Assembly: GCA_030706405.1 (NCBI GenBank)
Contig: JAUZOO010000008.1
Location: 1-64,000, forward strand
Length of the DNA stretch: 64,000 nucleotides
Direction of reading: 5' to 3'
DNA from: Bacteroidota bacterium
GTDB lineage: Bacteria > Bacteroidota > Bacteroidia > Bacteroidales > JAAUTT01
Each line of letters opens with the position of its first letter. Position 1 is the first letter of the stretch. The position numbers and the translations under genes are program-made. Positions 1-8,876 of this stretch are shown in pieces. Under the pieces are notes generated by a model. That model was not told the origin of the DNA and did no database searches. It saw nothing but the letters and a program-made list of their open reading frames with translations.

Positions 1-101
1 ACCAGCCATCGTCGAAAACTTGTTTCGTACTTCGAATAATCAACTTTTTCTTGTTTAAATCCTTCCATATTTTCGGAAAGGTTCGGTGTTTGCTTTTCCA
101 T
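1..101 (-). CDS. N-terminus of an unidentified protein (cut by window edge)
   Basis: An ATG at 99-101 (minus strand) opens a frame that runs off the left edge after 33 codons without a stop. It begins MEKQTPNLSENMEGF and continues with a charged stretch ending near SFRRWL. I do not recognise the family from this much. It is divergent from the methyltransferase gene at 291, with about 190 bases between them. The frame is short, so it could be chance, but its codon use resembles the neighbours. Confidence 0.45.
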   Translation of the reverse strand, partial: MEKQTPNLSENMEGFKQEKVDYSKYETSFRRWL

Positions 102-147
102 TTTCTTGACTTTTTATGTCAAGCTAGATTAGGAGAAGACAAATAAC

Positions 148-163
148 CCTTCTAAAAGGGTGA
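148..163. other. Small hairpin in the 102-290 intergenic gap
   Basis: The gap between the edge gene and the methyltransferase gene holds one clear short inverted repeat, ACCCTT-CTAA-AAGGGT, followed by a run of A on the plus strand. On the minus strand the run becomes T. It could be a weak structure in the leader of either divergent gene. I see no other feature in the gap. Confidence 0.35.
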
Positions 164-290
164 AAAAAACTTTGATATAGTAAACATAAGCTTCGAAGTG
201 TGCGAAAAAATTGACTATCGAGTCATAAACTGATGCAATTCGATGTAAAAATTACAAAAAAAACCGTAGGTTTGAACCAAACAAAATAAA

Positions 291-992
291 GTGAACGGAA
301 AATTATATCTCATTCCCAACCTTTTGGGCGAAGGTCGCCCCGAAGAAGTGTTGCCTCCCAACGTTTTAACCATCATCCGGTCGTTACGATATTTTATTGT
401 GGAAGATGTCCGCACCGTGAGGCGCTTTTTGGCTAAGACTGGTCTTCCCCACCCTATCGACTCCCTTACGTTTTATACCCTTAATGAACATACCACCCCC
501 GCAGAAATAACGCATTACCTCGATCCTATAAAGGATTCCGATATTGGCATAGTTTCCGAAGCCGGAGTCCCCGGTGTTGCCGATCCTGGCGCCGATATTG
601 TACGACTTGCCCATCAAAAAGGAATACAAGTAGTGCCATTGGTTGGACCGTCATCTATCCTGATGGCGGTAATGGCTTCGGGTATGAACGGTCAGAGCTT
701 TGCTTTTAACGGATACCTGCCGGTAAAGAATCCCGAGCGTTCCCAGAAAATCAAATTCTTTGAAAAACGAGCCCTTGCCGAAGGTCAAACCCAGCTTTTC
801 ATCGAAACTCCGTATCGAAACAATCACCTGCTGGGCGATATTCTTTCGGTATGTGCACCAACAACGATGATTGGCATCGCTGCCGACATTAGTCTGCCAA
901 CGGAATTTATCCGTACCATGTCAGCTTCGGCTTGGAAAACACAAATTCCCGAGCTCCACAAACGTCCGGCAATATTTATGATTGGACGGTAA
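291..992 (+). CDS. Tetrapyrrole-methylase-family SAM-dependent methyltransferase (RsmI/YraL-like)
   Basis: A 233-residue protein of the tetrapyrrole methylase (PF00590) fold. It has the family's SAM/substrate motif SEAGVPGVADPG at residues 89-100 and the PLVGPSS turn at 116-122. It is shorter than canonical RsmI, which methylates the ribose of C1402 in 16S rRNA, and lacks the C-terminal extension, so it fits the short second paralogue common in Bacteroidota. The substrate is therefore uncertain: rRNA methylation is plausible by family only. The start used is GTG at 291, because no ATG gives the beta-strand MNGKLYLIPN expected at the N-terminus. A strong terminator follows. Confidence 0.85.
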   Translation: MNGKLYLIPNLLGEGRPEEVLPPNVLTIIRSLRYFIVEDVRTVRRFLAKTGLPHPIDSLTFYTLNEHTTPAEITHYLDPIKDSDIGIVSEAGVPGVADPGADIVRLAHQKGIQVVPLVGPSSILMAVMASGMNGQSFAFNGYLPVKNPERSQKIKFFEKRALAEGQTQLFIETPYRNNHLLGDILSVCAPTTMIGIAADISLPTEFIRTMSASAWKTQIPELHKRPAIFMIGR

Positions 993-1028
993 AGACAATA
1001 TGTTCTAATGCGACAATTAGATGTCATA

Positions 1029-1069
1029 AAAAGTCCCGTATTTATTAAGAAAAATACGGGACTTTTTTA
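1029..1069. terminator. Bidirectional intrinsic terminator
   Basis: AAAGTCCCGTATTT and its complement AAATACGGGACTTT flank a short loop. Runs of A upstream and T downstream make it functional in both directions. It sits between the convergent methyltransferase (+) and ferritin (-) genes. Confidence 0.85.
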
Positions 1070-1089
1070 TTAAAGACGTTTATTTATTT

Positions 1090-1602
1090 TCAGGCACCAG
1101 CTTCATTAGCAGCCTCAGCAGCGCGAAGGCTCATAATGTCACGATCGAAAAGGTATAGGTTGTTTTCGCCCAAAATTTTAAGTTTATCAAGAATGGCACG
1201 TGCCGATTTCTCTTCTTGGATTTGTTCGTTTACAAACCATTGAACCCAGTTCTGCGTGGTGAAATCTTTTTCGGCAATACAAACAGCCACAATTTCGTTA
1301 ATGGATGCCGAGATAAATTCCTCATGTTTTAACACCTGCTCGAACATCGGCTTTACGCCGGCATATTCCACCGGAGGCTTTTCAAACGCAGGAATACTGG
1401 CCGTTCCGCCACGTTCGTTCGTGTAATGTATAAGTTTGAGCATGTGAGTACGCTCTTCTTCGGATTGAACATAAAGCCAAGTGGAAATACCTTCCAAACC
1501 TTGGCCTTCAGCCCATGATGCCATGGCAAGATACAGGTTGGACGAATATCCTTCCTTTACAATCTGAGAAACTAATGCTTCTTCTACTTTTTTTGGTAAC
1601 AT
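1090..1602 (-). CDS. ftnA: Bacterial ferritin (iron storage)
   Basis: A 170-residue non-haem ferritin that oxidises Fe(II) and stores it in a 24-subunit cage in the cytoplasm. The ferroxidase residues are in the places expected for FtnA: E17, Y24, E50, H53, E94 and Q127, with a nearby E130. Length is typical of the family. It is monocistronic: icd lies upstream on the same strand but about 100 bases away, across a large stem-loop, and a terminator lies downstream. No clear Fur-type operator was seen. Confidence 0.93.
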   Translation of the reverse strand: MLPKKVEEALVSQIVKEGYSSNLYLAMASWAEGQGLEGISTWLYVQSEEERTHMLKLIHYTNERGGTASIPAFEKPPVEYAGVKPMFEQVLKHEEFISASINEIVAVCIAEKDFTTQNWVQWFVNEQIQEEKSARAILDKLKILGENNLYLFDRDIMSLRAAEAANEAGA

Positions 1603-1633
1603 AGCGGTATGGTTTTAAAGGGAAATGTTAAAA

Positions 1634-1697
1634 TTTACGATTGACGATGTGGATTGACAAGTATTTTAATTGTCAATCTGAATTCGTCAATCGTAAA
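1634..1697. repeat. Nested inverted repeat between icd and ferritin genes
   Basis: Two palindromes are nested. The outer arms are TTTACGATTGACGA (1634-1647) and its exact complement at 1684-1697. The inner arms are GATTGACAA (1652-1660) and TTGTCAATC (1670-1678). Read on the minus strand it follows the icd stop codon and is trailed by TTTTAA, so it may terminate or stabilise the icd message. The shared GATTGAC core in both levels also suggests a REP-like element. Confidence 0.7.
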
Positions 1698-1702
1698 TAA
1701 AA

Positions 1703-2929
1703 TTACATATTTTTAATAATCTCGTCGCCAAATTCGGAACATTTAAGCTTGGTAGCTCCTTCCATAAGGCGTTCGAAATCGTAAGTTACATGTTTTTTGA
1801 GAATAGCACCTTGCAAACCGTCAACAATTAATTCGGCAGCTTCGTTCCATCCCATATATTTGAGCATCATCATACCCGAAAGGATTACCGAACCTGGGTT
1901 TACCTGGTCTTTGCCTGCATATTTGGGAGCAGTTCCGTGGGTCGCTTCAAAAATAGCATGACCGGTGATATAATTGATGTTTGCTCCGGGAGCAATGCCA
2001 ATACCACCAACGATAGCAGCCAAAGCATCGGAAATATAATCACCATTGAGGTTTAAAGTAGCAATTACCGAATAATCAGCCGGACGGGTAAGGATTTGTT
2101 GCAGAAATGCGTCGGCAATCACGTCTTTGATAACGATTTCGGTGCCGGTGTGCGGGTTCTTGAATGAGCACCATGGGCCGCCATCAATCGGGGTTGCGCC
2201 AAATTCGCGTTTAGCAAGGGCATAACTCCAATCGCGGAAACCGCCTTCGGTAAATTTTTGGATGTTGCCTTTATGTACAATGGTAACTGAGGGAAGATCG
2301 TTGGTTACGGCATATTCGATAGCGGCACGTACCAGACGTTCGGTTCCTTCAACCGAAACAGGTTTGATACCGATAGAAGAAGATTCGGGGAAACGGATTT
2401 TCTTAACACCCATTTCATTCTGAAGAAACTCAACCATTTTTTTCACTTCGGGAGTTCCTGCCATCCATTCAATACCGGCATAAATATCTTCGGTATTTTC
2501 GCGGAAGATAACCATGTTGGTTGTAGTTGGGTCTTTTACCGGTGAAGGAACACCATCGAAGTAACGTACCGGGCGCAGACAAACATACAAATCGAGGATT
2601 TGACGCAATGCCACGTTGAGCGAACGGATGCCGCCACCTACCGGTGTGGTAAGGGGACCTTTGATAGCAACAAGGCAATCGTTGATAACGTCGAGGGTTT
2701 CCTGCGGAAGCCATTCACCTTTGAGGTTAAACGCTTTTTCGCCGGCAAGTACTTCTTTCCATACAATTTTGCGTTTGCCTTTATAGGCTTTTTCAACGGC
2801 AGCATCCAAAACTCTAACCGAGGCAGCCCAAATATCGGGGCCGGTACCGTCGCCTTCAATGAAGGGAATAATTGGAAAATCGGGAACGTTTAATTTCTTA
2901 TCCTTAATGGTAATTTTTTGTCCTTCCAT
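1703..2929 (-). CDS. icd: Isocitrate dehydrogenase (NADP-dependent type)
   Basis: A 408-residue homodimeric IDH that oxidatively decarboxylates isocitrate to 2-oxoglutarate in the TCA cycle. The [11 protein letters not shown] signature is at residues 24-34. The isocitrate-binding, regulatory serine region reads RSLNVALRQ, with S103 and N105. The catalytic lysine region is [11 protein letters not shown], and the coenzyme loop [17 protein letters not shown] lies near residues 335-350. The HGTAPKYAG and downstream K/Y pattern is that of NADP enzymes. Length matches prokaryotic type I IDH. It is upstream of ferritin but separated from it by a nested stem-loop. Confidence 0.95.
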   Translation of the reverse strand: MEGQKITIKDKKLNVPDFPIIPFIEGDGTGPDIWAASVRVLDAAVEKAYKGKRKIVWKEVLAGEKAFNLKGEWLPQETLDVINDCLVAIKGPLTTPVGGGIRSLNVALRQILDLYVCLRPVRYFDGVPSPVKDPTTTNMVIFRENTEDIYAGIEWMAGTPEVKKMVEFLQNEMGVKKIRFPESSSIGIKPVSVEGTERLVRAAIEYAVTNDLPSVTIVHKGNIQKFTEGGFRDWSYALAKREFGATPIDGGPWCSFKNPHTGTEIVIKDVIADAFLQQILTRPADYSVIATLNLNGDYISDALAAIVGGIGIAPGANINYITGHAIFEATHGTAPKYAGKDQVNPGSVILSGMMMLKYMGWNEAAELIVDGLQGAILKKHVTYDFERLMEGATKLKCSEFGDEIIKNM

Positions 2930-3025
2930 AGTTTTTATATTCTGATAATTTATTTAACAAATTTCTAAAATATTGAAATAGCAATAAAATTTATATGCTG
3001 CATTTTGGAGCTAAGTTCAACCAAA

Positions 3026-4759
3026 TCATCCGAAATCGAGTCCGAACTGTTGTTTAAAGTTAAGTAAAGCCGGGTTCTTTTCCGCCAAAAGTTCAAATTT
3101 TTCCCTGTCATTCAGTACTCTTCTTGTTCCAACGGGGGCTTCAGCAATCGACGTTGCCAGATCAATCTTATTATTCGACAATTCTCGTTGCAGATAACTC
3201 ACCAGTACAGGCTTAAGTTTTTGTACTTCTTCTTCCTGAAGGCTGTTGTTTAGGGTAAATTCAATCTGGAAATTATCTTTAAGAACCGGAGGAACCGTGG
3301 TAAGGGTGCTGTACATGCGGGGGTCGTTATCCTTAAAACGATCGGAGAATTTCTCCCAAGCAGCAGTAAGCTGATCCTGAGTAAACGGACGGGCTTCGGT
3401 AACCTGGTAAAAAGGTCGTGGTGCTTCTTTTACTTCTGAGGTTTGTTCCTTGGGAGATGAAGATTCTTTGGGAGCATTAACCATCCCGTTTTTTAAACCA
3501 TCCTTGATAGAAAAAGAAGGAATAGCCGGATTGGATTTTATCTCATTAGCGGTGACTTTTGCCGCAGCACTGGGATTAGCCCGGATTCCCGGAACCGATG
3601 GCGTTGGAACTCCTGTTGAGGTTGTTTTAGCCGGTGCCGATTGGCTTAGTTCAGATTTTTTTTTTTCTGGGTCAATATTGCAGAGCAATATCAACGCCAA
3701 TTCAACGTGCAACCGTTGGTTTTTACTTGCCTTATACTGGACATCGCTTTGACTGCAAATCCCCAAGGCTTCGAAGATAAAGGGCGGGGAACATCGCTTC
3801 GCCTGCGTTTTGTATTGTTCTTTGATGTTTGCCCCGACTTCGAGCAATTGCAGCGTAACTTCATCTTTACAAACCAACAGGTCGCGGAAATGCGAGGCCA
3901 GTCCGTTGATAAAATTATGTCCGTCGAAACCTTTGTCGAGGATGTCGTCGAAAATCATCAGCGCTTTGGGGATGCTCTTTTCGAGAAAGGCATCGACCAT
4001 GCGGAAATAATATTCGTAATCGAGAATGTTGAGGTTGTCGATAACCCCTTTATAGGTAATTCTGCTCCCGGAGAAGCTGACGATCTGGTCGTAAATGGAC
4101 AAAGCATCGCGCATACCGCCATCGGCTTTCTGCGCGATAACATTCAGCGCGTCTATTTCATAATCAACACTTTCTGATTTGGAAATATGTTCGAGGTACT
4201 GAACGGTATCTTCGATCTTGATACGGCTGAAATCAAAAATCTGGCATCGCGAAAGGATCGTTGGGATAATCTTATGCTTCTCGGTGGTAGCCAGAATGAA
4301 AAAGGCATGAGCAGGAGGCTCTTCGAGCGTTTTCAGAAACGCGTTGAAAGCCTGGTTCGAGAGCATGTGAACCTCATCGATGATATAAATGCTGTACTTA
4401 CCAACCTGGGGCGGGATGCGTACCTGATCAATAAGGTTACGGATGTCTTCTACTGAGTTGTTTGAAGCCGCATCGAGCTCGTGGATGTTGAATGATCGCG
4501 ATTCGTTGAACGAACGGCACGATTCGCATTCGTTACACGCTTCGGTATCGGAAGTGCGGTTAAAACAGTTGAGCGTTTTGGCAAAGATACGGGCGCAGGT
4601 AGTTTTACCAACCCCGCGCGGCCCACAAAACAGGTACGCGTGAGCAAGGTGATTACTACTAATGGCATTTTTCAGCGTTGTAGTAACGGAATGTTGTCCA
4701 ATCACCGAATGAAACGTTGCCGGACGATATTTTCTGGCCGATACAATAAAATTCTCCAT
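3026..4759 (-). CDS. dnaX: DNA polymerase III tau subunit (with possible slippage-derived gamma form)
   Basis: The clamp-loader ATPase that loads the sliding clamp and, as full-length tau, tethers polymerase cores to the replisome. Visible parts: P-loop GPRGVGKT (46-53), zinc site C65, C75, C78 and C81, Walker B DEVH (128-131), and a low-complexity linker from about residue 365 leading to a C-terminal tau-like domain; 577 residues in all. I chose ATG at 4759 over an upstream TTG at 4771 because it starts the conserved MENFIVSARKYRP and lies just downstream of a -7 box (4778-4785). An A11 run at codons 365-368 sits at the end of domain III, and both shifted frames stop immediately (see findings). 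Confidence 0.95.
   Translation of the reverse strand: MENFIVSARKYRPATFHSVIGQHSVTTTLKNAISSNHLAHAYLFCGPRGVGKTTCARIFAKTLNCFNRTSDTEACNECESCRSFNESRSFNIHELDAASNNSVEDIRNLIDQVRIPPQVGKYSIYIIDEVHMLSNQAFNAFLKTLEEPPAHAFFILATTEKHKIIPTILSRCQIFDFSRIKIEDTVQYLEHISKSESVDYEIDALNVIAQKADGGMRDALSIYDQIVSFSGSRITYKGVIDNLNILDYEYYFRMVDAFLEKSIPKALMIFDDILDKGFDGHNFINGLASHFRDLLVCKDEVTLQLLEVGANIKEQYKTQAKRCSPPFIFEALGICSQSDVQYKASKNQRLHVELALILLCNIDPEKKKSELSQSAPAKTTSTGVPTPSVPGIRANPSAAAKVTANEIKSNPAIPSFSIKDGLKNGMVNAPKESSSPKEQTSEVKEAPRPFYQVTEARPFTQDQLTAAWEKFSDRFKDNDPRMYSTLTTVPPVLKDNFQIEFTLNNSLQEEEVQKLKPVLVSYLQRELSNNKIDLATSIAEAPVGTRRVLNDREKFELLAEKNPALLNFKQQFGLDFG
3656..3666 (-). promoter_or_regulatory. A11 slippery run inside dnaX
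   Basis: On the coding strand E365-K-K-K368 is encoded by G followed by eleven A, then TCTGAA. Adding one A gives AAA ATC TGA; losing one gives AAT CTG AAC TAA. Either slip ends the protein at about 369-370 residues, just after the ATPase and oligomerisation domains. Homopolymer slippage making gamma is established for Thermus dnaX; here it is inferred. Confidence 0.6.
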
Positions 4760-4777
4760 GTTTCTTTGCAAGCGCTA

Positions 4778-4785
4778 CAAAGATA
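4778..4785 (-). promoter_or_regulatory. -7 box upstream of dnaX
   Basis: TATCTTTG on the minus strand matches the Bacteroidota TAnnTTTG -7 consensus. It leaves a leader of roughly 12 bases before the ATG at 4759, which supports that start over the TTG four codons upstream. The -33 box was not clearly identified. Confidence 0.55.
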
Positions 4786-4857
4786 ATTTTTTCTTTCTTC
4801 CGAAATGGCGGGTGTTGATAAAATTAGAAAACTGTTTACAGGATACCTCTTATATAC

Positions 4858-5619
4858 TTACAGCTCAAGCACCAGCCCGTCATAAGCAAAATGTATATTT
4901 TCAGGAAGTTCGGCCTCTACCTCACGATGAAAGCCCATTTGGTGACTGATGTGTGTTAAATAAGCTTGCTCGGGTTTTATTTCGTCGATAATTTGAATTG
5001 CTTCTTTCAACGAAAAATGAGATATATGTTTTTCTTTCCGAAGTGCATTTAATACTAAGCACTTAACACCAATAAGTTTTTCGAGTTCCTGTTTGGCAAT
5101 ATGGTTAGCATCTGTAATATACGCAAAATCACCAATACGGTAGCCCAGTAATGGAAGCCTGAAGTGCATGGCCCTTACCGGAATTATAGTTACACCTTTA
5201 ATACAAAAGGTATGATTATCGATTGAATGTAAATTAACTTCGGGCACACCTGGATATTTATTTTCAGCAAAAACATACGAAAACTCCTGTTTTATTGCCC
5301 ATTGAACCCTTTCTTCGGCATACACATCGGCGGGTTGTTTTTGTACATAATTATAAGCCCTTACATCGTCGAGACCGGCAATATGGTCTTTATGTTCGTG
5401 GGTAAAGAGGATAGCATCCAGGTGCAGTACGTTGGCCCTCAACATCTGCTGACGGAAATCGGGGCCGGAATCAATCACAATGTTGCGGCCTTCAACTTCG
5501 ATCATCACCGATGAGCGCAGGCGTTTGTCCATTTCGTCCGAAGAATGACAAACAGCACACGGGCAAGCAATTACCGGCACCCCCTGAGATGTCCCTGTAC
5601 CTAAAAATGTTACTTTCAA
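4858..5619 (-). CDS. Metallo-beta-lactamase-fold hydrolase (PhnP-like)
   Basis: A 253-residue MBL-fold hydrolase. Metal ligands are THEHKDHI (H74, H76, D78, H79) and a later TDANH segment. An extra CPCAVC site (C19, C21, C24) resembles the structural zinc site of PhnP-type phosphodiesterases, which hydrolyse cyclic phosphate esters. No phosphonate (phn) genes are nearby, so the substrate is unknown. Proteins like this are widespread in Bacteroidota as housekeeping genes. It lies about 100 bases downstream of dnaX on the same strand but reads away from it, so the two are not clearly an operon. Confidence 0.85.
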   Translation of the reverse strand: MKVTFLGTGTSQGVPVIACPCAVCHSSDEMDKRLRSSVMIEVEGRNIVIDSGPDFRQQMLRANVLHLDAILFTHEHKDHIAGLDDVRAYNYVQKQPADVYAEERVQWAIKQEFSYVFAENKYPGVPEVNLHSIDNHTFCIKGVTIIPVRAMHFRLPLLGYRIGDFAYITDANHIAKQELEKLIGVKCLVLNALRKEKHISHFSLKEAIQIIDEIKPEQAYLTHISHQMGFHREVEAELPENIHFAYDGLVLEL

Positions 5620-5781
5620 AACTAAAATGTATTAATGCATTAAAGAGGCTCATCATCCGTAGTTACAACAGACCTATGACCTGATAAAGTTAACAGCCTT
5701 TGGATTATTGAAAATTGTGTTAACTTTACTTTTTGTAAAAGTAATCATTTACGATATTTCGTAAAACAAAAACAGAACGAT

Positions 5782-6696
5782 ATGTTTTTTAAGTTAAAAA
5801 CTTATTCCTCAACGCCTTTAATACTTAGCGCTATGCTTTTAATGGCTGCCTGTAATTCCGGCGGAAGTAAAAAAACAACGGAAGTGAAGGTTGATTCTGC
5901 CGAGTTGGCAAAGGATATCTTTTCAGATATCAGCAACGCGAAGCAAATTTTTTATTCCCTTCCCTCTCCCATGGAGTCGGCAATGCTGATAAAATCGGCC
6001 GGGGCAACCTATAACGAAAAGTATTTAAATCCGATAAGCAACGTATCCAAGTACACTTCAAATAAAAGTATGGCCCTAAACTTAGGCTCGTATATCACCG
6101 ACCTTAGCTATGCCAGTATGTTTGACCAGTCGCAAACGACCCTCAAATATATGGAGGTAGCCAAAAAGATGGCCGACGGTTTGGGAATTACCGAGGCTAT
6201 TGATCAAAATACCATCAAAAAATTAGAAGAAAACATTAATAATCGCGAAGCTATTCTCGATATTATTTCTGAAACGTTTATGTCGTCAACGGCATTTCTT
6301 CAGGAAAATGACCGTCAGTCATTAGCCGCCATAGCACTTACAGGTGGGTGGATTGAAGGTTTATACCTTTCTACCCGACTGGTTGGCAATGAACCAATAG
6401 CTAAAAACAAAATTGTAAACCGCATTGTTGATCAGAAATTATCGCTCGATATTCTTGTTAAACTACTGAATAACAACAAATCGAACAAAGATATTGCTGA
6501 GATAATGCCACAAATCAACAATCTCAAAAAGATTTATGATAAGATAATAATCAAGTCTTCGGAAATAAAAACCATTGAGGATGCCAAAAGCAAGATCACC
6601 ACATTAAAATCTACAACATCGTCAAATATTTCGCAACCAATACTCAATGAACTTAGCGAATCGGTAAAAAACATCAGAAACAACTTTACGCTTTAA
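5782..6696 (+). CDS. Uncharacterised lipoprotein
   Basis: A 304-residue exported protein. A signal peptide ends in the lipobox LLMAAC with the lipidated cysteine at residue 24. The mature part is mostly helical and rich in K, N, S and I; I recognise no domain. It begins a run of three exported-protein genes on the plus strand (12-base gap to the next gene), which suggests a shared envelope role. Function unknown. Confidence 0.8.
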   Translation: MFFKLKTYSSTPLILSAMLLMAACNSGGSKKTTEVKVDSAELAKDIFSDISNAKQIFYSLPSPMESAMLIKSAGATYNEKYLNPISNVSKYTSNKSMALNLGSYITDLSYASMFDQSQTTLKYMEVAKKMADGLGITEAIDQNTIKKLEENINNREAILDIISETFMSSTAFLQENDRQSLAAIALTGGWIEGLYLSTRLVGNEPIAKNKIVNRIVDQKLSLDILVKLLNNNKSNKDIAEIMPQINNLKKIYDKIIIKSSEIKTIEDAKSKITTLKSTTSSNISQPILNELSESVKNIRNNFTL

Positions 6697-6708
6697 ATTT
6701 CTGCTATT

Positions 6709-7158
6709 ATGAAAAAAATCTTATCCCTATTAGCTTTAACACTAATTATATCGGCAGCTTCGTTTACAGCTTCGGCCCAATGTAAAGGATTTGCCAAAAA
6801 AGTATGCAAGCTCGATCTTATACCTTATATCCACGACGGAAATTACCATGCAGCTATCCTCACCGAAGGCGAAGAAGCTGAGCTTTATAAAACATTTTAT
6901 GCCGATCAGGAATATCGTATTGCCATTTGCGTGGTTGATGCTTTTCCTCAAATCGAATTCAAAATTTACGATTCGAACCGTAAATTGATTTATAACAACC
7001 GCGACCACCACATGTCCCGGATTTGGGATTTTAAACCCGAAGCCAGTCAGCAGTTAAAAATTGTAGTAAAAGTTCCGGCATCAGGCTCTAAAAAATCTGA
7101 CAGCGAAGTTATTAGCGGATGTGTAGCCATTATGTTCGGGATTAAAGATAAAAAATAA
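6709..7158 (+). CDS. Small secreted protein, unknown function
   Basis: 149 residues with an N-terminal signal peptide, likely cleaved after ASA at residue 23 before QCKGF. The mature part has three cysteines and alternating beta-like strands (QIEFKIYDSNRKLIYNN). This pattern is seen in small Bacteroidota periplasmic proteins, but I cannot name a family. It follows the upstream lipoprotein by 12 bases and is closed by an intrinsic terminator. Confidence 0.75.
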   Translation: MKKILSLLALTLIISAASFTASAQCKGFAKKVCKLDLIPYIHDGNYHAAILTEGEEAELYKTFYADQEYRIAICVVDAFPQIEFKIYDSNRKLIYNNRDHHMSRIWDFKPEASQQLKIVVKVPASGSKKSDSEVISGCVAIMFGIKDKK

Positions 7159-7187
7159 CACTTTTGATAGACCAATATTTTGACAAC

Positions 7188-7211
7188 AAGGGGCTTAATG
7201 CCCCTTTTTTC
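7188..7211 (+). terminator. Intrinsic terminator
   Basis: AAGGGGC-TTAAT-GCCCCTT followed by a T run. It ends the transcript of the two exported-protein genes upstream and separates them from the DUF4197 gene. Confidence 0.85.
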
Positions 7212-7231
7212 TTACAACTAATTTATATATC

Positions 7232-8035
7232 ATGAAAAAACTGCTATGCGTTTTATTCTCTACATCATTATTCCTGACCTCGTGCGAGTATATGAATAAA
7301 GTTGCTACAATTGCCAACAACTCAGGAATTTTAAACACAGGTACTGCAACAGGTTCTCTTACCCAGACCGACATTATAAAAGGCTTAAAAACAGCCCTTA
7401 CCATTGGTACCGATAGTTCCGTCTTTAAAACGTCGGCACTAAACGGATATTTTAAGGATCAGGCCATCAAAATATTGTTACCACCTGAAGCCGATGTTAT
7501 TGTAAGCAGCATCAATAGTGTGCCCGGTGGAAAAAAACTGCTGGACAACGTTATCCTCGGAATAAACCGCTCGGCCGAAGATGCTGCAAAATCGGCAGCC
7601 CCAATCTTTAAAAATGCAATTACGTCAATGTCTATAACCGACGGACTTGCCATCCTTAAAGGTCAAAACCCGGCGGCGTCCGTTAAAAGTCAGCGATTTG
7701 ATTCTACCGCAGCAACCGGTTATCTTAAAACAACAACCAATGCCCAACTGGTACAGGCATTCTCGGTACCTATTAACCAATCGCTAGATAAAAAGCTGGT
7801 GGCCGGCATTTCAACCAACAAAGCCTGGACAAACCTAACTTCGGCTTATAATATGGTAGCCCCGGTTCTCGGAAAATCAAAAGTAACCACCAATCTTGGG
7901 CAATACGTAACCCAACGAGCTCTGGACGGTTTATTTCTGAAAGTTGGCGAACAGGAACTCAAAATACGTCACGATCCTTGGAAATGGGCTTCTACAACGG
8001 TAGGAAATATCCTTACCAGAGTATTTGGAAAGTAA
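7232..8035 (+). CDS. DUF4197 lipoprotein
   Basis: 267 residues with a lipobox ending at C18 (LFLTSC). The mature part matches the DUF4197 family pattern: a GLKTAL helix, the ILLPPEA motif near the middle, ATGYLKTTTNAQL and a C-terminal VTQRALDGLF helix. DUF4197 proteins are exported and uncharacterised. It sits just after a terminator, so it probably has its own promoter, and is followed by a second terminator. Confidence 0.85.
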   Translation: MKKLLCVLFSTSLFLTSCEYMNKVATIANNSGILNTGTATGSLTQTDIIKGLKTALTIGTDSSVFKTSALNGYFKDQAIKILLPPEADVIVSSINSVPGGKKLLDNVILGINRSAEDAAKSAAPIFKNAITSMSITDGLAILKGQNPAASVKSQRFDSTAATGYLKTTTNAQLVQAFSVPINQSLDKKLVAGISTNKAWTNLTSAYNMVAPVLGKSKVTTNLGQYVTQRALDGLFLKVGEQELKIRHDPWKWASTTVGNILTRVFGK

Positions 8036-8044
8036 CCAGAAGTG

Positions 8045-8071
8045 TTGAGCTGAACTTGTAATTCAGCTCAA
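8045..8071. terminator. Hairpin terminator between DUF4197 gene and rsmE
   Basis: TTGAGCTGAA and its complement TTCAGCTCAA flank a 7-base loop, followed by a T-rich stretch. It separates two convergent genes. Confidence 0.75.
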
Positions 8072-8089
8072 TTTCCAAATTTTTGATCC

Positions 8090-8788
8090 TTAAAGATTTA
8101 AAAAGCTAATGGAATGACAGGCCGCAATGCCTGCTGTTTCGGTACGCAAACGACTTTCGCCAAGAGTTATGGGAATAAATCCTGTATTTTTGGCTAGAGA
8201 AACTTCTTCTTCCGTAAAATCACCTTCCGGGCCAATCAGTATCATCACTTTTTGTCCTGGCTTATAACAGTTCCGGATAAATTCCCTTTCACCTTCGCAG
8301 CAGGCAATCAATTTTACCTCGTCCCCAGCCCTTTCCACCAGGTCGGTCACTTTGGTAAGTGGGTTTAAAACCGGATGAAACGCTTTTATCGACTGCTTCA
8401 TAGCCGATTCAATAATACGGTTGCAACGTTCAGGATTTACATTTTTCTTCTCGGTACGGTCGCAATGCAAGGGGGTAATCTCGTCAATACCCATTTCTGT
8501 GGCTTTTTCGAGGAACCACTCGAACCGATCAGCGTTTTTGAGTGGCGAAATGGCAATATGAAGGTGGTAATTCCATTTTTCGAAATTCGGTTTAACATTG
8601 GTAACTAAAATCTTACAGCGTTTGGGATGTGCATCGGCAATGACTGCTTCGTAAAAATTTCCTTTGCCATCGACCATATAAATGGGATCGCCCAAGGCCA
8701 TTCGCAACACCCTGATGGCGTGTTTCGACTCATCTTCGCTCAGAAAATATTCCATTCCTGAAATATCGGGAGTATAAAAAATCTGCAT
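8090..8788 (-). CDS. rsmE: 16S rRNA m3U1498 methyltransferase
   Basis: A 232-residue SPOUT-class enzyme that methylates N3 of U1498 in 16S rRNA. The C-terminal knot motif reads LIGPEGDFTEEEV, followed by LGESRLRTETAGIAA, both diagnostic. The N-terminal PUA-like part contains HAIRVLRMALGDPIYMVDGKG. Length is typical. It is divergent from the YfcE-like gene; the roughly 90-base gap contains an imperfect inverted repeat with ATGGTC/GACCAT arms. Confidence 0.95.
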   Translation of the reverse strand: MQIFYTPDISGMEYFLSEDESKHAIRVLRMALGDPIYMVDGKGNFYEAVIADAHPKRCKILVTNVKPNFEKWNYHLHIAISPLKNADRFEWFLEKATEMGIDEITPLHCDRTEKKNVNPERCNRIIESAMKQSIKAFHPVLNPLTKVTDLVERAGDEVKLIACCEGEREFIRNCYKPGQKVMILIGPEGDFTEEEVSLAKNTGFIPITLGESRLRTETAGIAACHSISFLNL

Positions 8789-8876
8789 AAAACAGGTACT
8801 TTTGACTTTTAATATTGTAATGGTCTATAACCGACCATAAATTCTCCGCAAAATAACACAGAAAACCTGAATTATC

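Noticed and set aside
3707-4177. 156-codon plus-strand ORF
   Set aside because: Antisense shadow inside dnaX.
8818-8838. Inverted repeat between rsmE and the YfcE-like gene as an operator
   Set aside because: ATGGTC/GACCAT arms are short and imperfect; no regulator is linked to it.
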